Positions 7,022 through 9,865 of a stretch of DNA of 9,865 nucleotides are shown here, one piece after another (position 1 is the stretch's first letter; each line of letters opens with the position of its first letter). Source of the DNA: Verrucomicrobiota bacterium (GTDB taxonomy: Bacteria > Verrucomicrobiota > Verrucomicrobiia > Limisphaerales > JAFMIX01); assembly GCA_026397895.1 (NCBI GenBank), contig JAPLTZ010000282.1, forward strand, positions 1 through 9,865. The letters run 5' to 3'. The notes under the pieces are model-generated. The model saw only the letters and a list, made by a program, of their open reading frames with translations, did not search any database and was not told the origin of the DNA. Position numbers and translations under genes: made by a program.

Positions 7022-8038
7022 ATGAAACTTCGCGTAGCCGGAATCAACTTTGACCACTTCCACATGGGCGACCTGTTGCGCCAGGCCTTCGACCATCCCA
7101 ATGTCGAGATCGTCGGCATCTGCGACGAGCAGCCGGCGCGGATGGCCGGGGCGGCAAAGAATTTCCGCATCGCCGCCGACCGCGTGTTCACGGACGTGGA
7201 CGAATGCTTGGAAAAGTCGAAACCGGATTTCGTGATTCTCTGCCCGGCCACCGCGCGCCACGCGGAATACGCCGAGCGCGTCGCGCCGCACAAGGTTCAC
7301 ATGCTGGTGGAAAAACCTTTCGCCGCGTCCGTGAAAGATGCGGATAAAATGATTTCCGCCGCGAAGAAGAACGGCGTGATGCTGGCCATCAACTGGCCGC
7401 TGCGCTGGTATCCGTGCTATTGCACGGCGTATCGGCTGCTGACCGAGGGGCGCATCGGCGACCTCATCGAGGTGCATCATTACGGCGGCAACCGCGGCCC
7501 GCTCTGGCACGGCGCAGACAAGATTGAAACCACGCCCACGACGGCGATGAAACGGAAGAGCTGGTTTTACAAGCGGAGCGAGGGCGGGGGATCTTTGCTG
7601 GATTATCTCGGCTACGGCACGACGCTCGGCACTTGGTATCACGGCGGGCGCAAACCCATCGAGGTGACGGCGGTCACGGATCTGCCGAACGGCCTGGAGG
7701 TGGACGAGCACAGCATCACCGTGGCGCGCTACGCGAGCGGGCTTTCCAAGTTCGAGACGCGCTGGGGGACGTTCACCGACCCGTGGACGTTGCAGCCGCA
7801 GCCGAAATGCGGCTTCGTGCTGAAGGGCACGGAAGGCACAATCAGCAGCTATGATTACGATGCGTTCGTGCGGATGCAGACGCGCAAGCATCCGGAAGGC
7901 GTGGAGATTCCCGCCGACAAGTTGAAGCCGCCGTTCCAGAATCCGATCCAGTATTTCGCCGACTGCATCCGCCGCGACTGCGCGCCGGAAGGCCCGCTCT
8001 CGCCGAAGATCAGCCGCATCGGCCAGCACCGAAGTTGA
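7022..8038 (+). CDS. Divergent Gfo/Idh/MocA oxidoreductase with short C-terminus
   Basis: The 338-residue product has the family architecture. A Rossmann-like N-terminus reads VAGINFDHFHMGD (5-17), with a His-rich loop instead of the usual G-x-G-x-x-G. EKP is at 97-99 and NWPLRW follows at about 124-129. The C-terminal domain has GGGSLLDYLGYGTT, where D194 is kept but the usual D-x-x-x-H histidine is Tyr198. These features recall a PVC-group subfamily of uncharacterised dehydrogenases rather than damage. The protein ends RIGQHRS; relatives, as I remember them, continue about 15-25 residues after RIGQ, so a stretch is probably lost. The stop overlaps the next start (TTGA, 8035-8038). ATG 7022 has an AT-rich leader and no Shine-Dalgarno site. 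Probable role: NAD(P)-linked oxidation of a sugar or polyol; substrate unknown. Confidence 0.87.
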   Translation: MKLRVAGINFDHFHMGDLLRQAFDHPNVEIVGICDEQPARMAGAAKNFRIAADRVFTDVDECLEKSKPDFVILCPATARHAEYAERVAPHKVHMLVEKPFAASVKDADKMISAAKKNGVMLAINWPLRWYPCYCTAYRLLTEGRIGDLIEVHHYGGNRGPLWHGADKIETTPTTAMKRKSWFYKRSEGGGSLLDYLGYGTTLGTWYHGGRKPIEVTAVTDLPNGLEVDEHSITVARYASGLSKFETRWGTFTDPWTLQPQPKCGFVLKGTEGTISSYDYDAFVRMQTRKHPEGVEIPADKLKPPFQNPIQYFADCIRRDCAPEGPLSPKISRIGQHRS

Positions 8039-8999
8039 ATTATCAGCCGCAGTCGCCGCGAAAGTATCGCCCGCGCATCGGCCTCATCGGCTGCGGCGGC
8101 ATCACGGCCAATCACCTCGCCGCCTACCGCGACGCCGGTTGGGATGTGGTCGCGCTGTGCGACCGCAACGAATCCGCCGCGCAGAAGCGGCGCGACGAGT
8201 TTTTCCCCGCCGCCGAGATTTTCACCGACCACCACCAGCTCCTCGCGCGCCGCGGCGTGGACGTGGTGGACATCGCGCTGCATCCCGCGCCGCGCGTGGC
8301 CGTCATCGAGGCCGCGCTCCGGGCGGGCAAACACGTCTTGAGCCAGAAACCGTTCGTGCTCGACCTCGCCGCCGGCGAAAAGCTCGTGAAGCTGGCCGCC
8401 AAGCTCAACCGCAAGCTCGCCGTCAATCAGAACGGCCGCTGGTCGCCCTACGTCAGCTACATGAACCAAGTCATCCAGACCGGGCTGATCGGCGAAGTGC
8501 AATCCGTCGCCATGAGCCTCAACTGGGATCACACCTGGATCGCGGGCACGCCGTTCGAGCAGGTGCGTCACGTCGTGCTCTACGACTTTGCAATCCACTG
8601 GTTCGCAAGCCGCCCATGCTCGGCGTTGCCACCGTGCTGTTCGAGAACGGCGTCGCCACGCTGAACTTCGACGCGCATTCGCGGTTCGGCTCGGAGGAAA
8701 TCATCACCGTCACCGGCAGCGCCGGCACGCTGCGCGCGCGCGGCGGCATCTGCGGTGCGCACGACCTCACGCTGTTCACCAAACGCGGGTTCGCCAGGCC
8801 GAAGCTGGCGGGCAAGTGGTTCAATGACGGCTTTCGCGGCGCGATGGGCGAGTTGCTTTGTGCCATCGAGGAAAACCGCGAGCCAGCCAATTCCGCCAGC
8901 GAAAACCTGCGCAGCCTCGCTCTCTGCTTCGCCGCCGTGCGCGCGGCGGACACCGGCAAGGCGCAGACGCCCGGCAAGGTGCGGCGGCTCGCTCACTGA
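8035..8999 (+). pseudogene. Third Gfo/Idh/MocA oxidoreductase, frameshifted internally
   Basis: The start is TTG (8035-8037), overlapping the preceding TGA; the N-terminus reads NYQPQSPRKYRPRIGLIG. The dinucleotide loop is GCGGI (19-23), the usual EKP is QKP (Q104-P106), and the substrate-site motif DFAIH (D184-H188) is present. After IHWF (residue 190, codon ending at 8604) the original frame becomes nonsense and stops at 8664. The family sequence resumes one frame over at PPMLGVATVLFENG (from about 8610) and runs to the TGA at 8997. This half includes NFDAHSRFGSEE, KWFNDGFRGAMGELLCAIEE and the end segment LRSLALCFAAV. The two halves total about 320 residues, and relatives seem to carry roughly 25-35 more between IHWF and PPML, so a deletion of length 3n+1 with frameshift is the best reading. 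A simple one-base loss is the alternative. The gene probably lacks full function unless the lesion is an assembly error. Confidence 0.85.
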
Positions 9000-9865
9000 A
9001 CCGGCACGGTCAGCCGATACACCGGTCGCTGCGCGAGGATGATCTGCCGCGCGGGCCGCGAGTTTCCGTCCAGCCGCGACCGGATCACCGCCACCGCCGC
9101 GTCCACCATCTCCGCCCACGGCGTTTCGATGGTCGTCAGGTGCAGTTCCTCCGCCACCGGTGCGTTGTCGTGTCCGACGACGGGCGGGGCGGGGCGGCCC
9201 TGCTCGCGGCAGCAGGCGAGCAGCGCCTCCGCCAGCCGGTCGTTCACGCAGAAAACTCCCGCCGGATTCTGCGCCAGCACGCGCGCGGCAACCCGCTGCG
9301 CGTCCTCAAAAAACCAACTGCCCGCGTTCACCACGCCCGCCTGCGGCAGCCGCGAAAGAAATCCCGCCACGCGGATTTTACTGCGCTCGTCGTCGCGCGG
9401 CCCGGCCAGCACGCTGAACCGGCTGCCGTCGTTCGGGCGCTTGCACAGCACCTGCGCCGCGCAGACGCCGGCGGAGAAATCGTCCGTCGCCACCGCGTCC
9501 ACCATGCTCGCCGCGAGGCCGGGCGCGGGGCGGTCGTTCAGCACCAGCGCGTAGCGGCTCACCGCCATCACGCGCTTCAGCACGCCCGGCGATTCCCACA
9601 AAACCGGGTAGCTGTTCGCCGCGGGCCGGTCGCCCGCCTTGCTCCAGCACACGGAAAAATTCACACCCGCGTCCGCCAGCGCCTTTTTCAACAGCGCCAG
9701 CAGATGCGCGCCGTAACTGCCCCGCCGCTGCGCGCGCGGATGAAACCACAGTTCCACGCTCCGGGGATGCGCCGCCCGCCCCGCGATGTAAGTGCCCGAA
9801 GCCTGCCGCCGCTCCAGCAGCCCTTCCTCCTCCAGCTCGGTGATGACGCGGTGCGCGGTCTGGTA
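8993..9865 (-). CDS. GntR-type regulator with LacI-like sensor domain, N-terminus cut off
   Basis: The frame is open from the right edge to the stop at 8995-8993, giving 290 visible residues; the start lies beyond the window. The first visible residues, YQTAHRVITELEEEGLLERR then SGTYIAGR, are the recognition-helix and wing end of a GntR winged helix. The remainder (about 38-290) resembles the periplasmic-binding-protein-like effector domain of LacI/GalR regulators, with FCVNDRLAEALL (N208-D209) and VVGHDN (to N234) as typical strand-loop segments. Such hybrid proteins bind operators as dimers and respond to sugars or phosphorylated sugars. The gene converges on the damaged oxidoreductase with a 7-nt overlap, so it may control the neighbouring transport and oxidation genes. 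A later in-frame GTG at 9757 would remove the DNA-binding domain and is not the real start. Confidence 0.88.
   Translation of the reverse strand, partial: YQTAHRVITELEEEGLLERRQASGTYIAGRAAHPRSVELWFHPRAQRRGSYGAHLLALLKKALADAGVNFSVCWSKAGDRPAANSYPVLWESPGVLKRVMAVSRYALVLNDRPAPGLAASMVDAVATDDFSAGVCAAQVLCKRPNDGSRFSVLAGPRDDERSKIRVAGFLSRLPQAGVVNAGSWFFEDAQRVAARVLAQNPAGVFCVNDRLAEALLACCREQGRPAPPVVGHDNAPVAEELHLTTIETPWAEMVDAAVAVIRSRLDGNSRPARQIILAQRPVYRLTVPVQ

Noticed and set aside
6929..8029. 366-codon minus-strand open frame opposite the second oxidoreductase
   Set aside because: The plus strand has unmistakable family motifs; this frame has none.
8993..9757. A short regulator starting at the internal GTG at 9757
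   Set aside because: The frame is open to the window edge and the extra upstream residues encode the GntR DNA-binding domain.

Overview
The window is GC-rich, densely coded bacterial DNA that most resembles a free-living Verrucomicrobiota genome, possibly of the Pedosphaera/Limisphaera type. This rests on remembered family resemblance: several Gfo/Idh/MocA oxidoreductases close together, a NupG-like MFS permease, a truncated-edge GntR regulator with a LacI-like sensor domain, and a secreted helical protein whose N-terminal segment (F65-R107) I associate with this phylum. Shine-Dalgarno sites are weak or absent at most starts. No RNA genes, insertion sequences, CRISPR arrays or phage genes were seen.

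Layout. 1-365 (+): 3' end of a CBS-domain-pair protein. 417-1694 (+): exported or membrane-anchored helical protein built from about four degenerate repeats of roughly 78 residues. 1746-2795 (+): intact Gfo/Idh/MocA oxidoreductase. 2818-5263 (-): a two-gene unit of an AlgI-like MBOAT O-acyltransferase and, overlapping it by 32 nt, a membrane-anchored SGNH-type protein, together a likely cell-surface or exopolysaccharide acylation module. 5264-5541: divergent intergenic region with candidate promoters on both strands. 5542-6874 (+): NupG-like MFS transporter, broken by an exact 16-bp tandem duplication and followed by a strong GNRA-loop terminator. 7022-8038 (+): divergent Gfo/Idh/MocA oxidoreductase with a short C-terminus. 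8035-8999 (+): a third oxidoreductase, overlapping the previous one by a TTGA junction and frameshifted in the middle. 8993-9865 (-): GntR/LacI-like regulator running off the window edge and overlapping the third oxidoreductase tail to tail.

How the genes may work together. The MFS permease, the oxidoreductase pair and the convergent ligand-sensing regulator look like a small carbohydrate or polyol uptake and oxidation locus. The MBOAT-SGNH pair is a separate cell-envelope module. The most notable finding is that three coding lesions lie within about 3 kb of the putative catabolic locus: a 16-bp duplication, a probable C-terminal loss and a probable internal deletion with frameshift. Either the locus is decaying or the assembly is locally wrong; the sequence alone cannot decide. 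No wholly new system is evident. The repeat protein and the MBOAT-SGNH module are the least explained parts.
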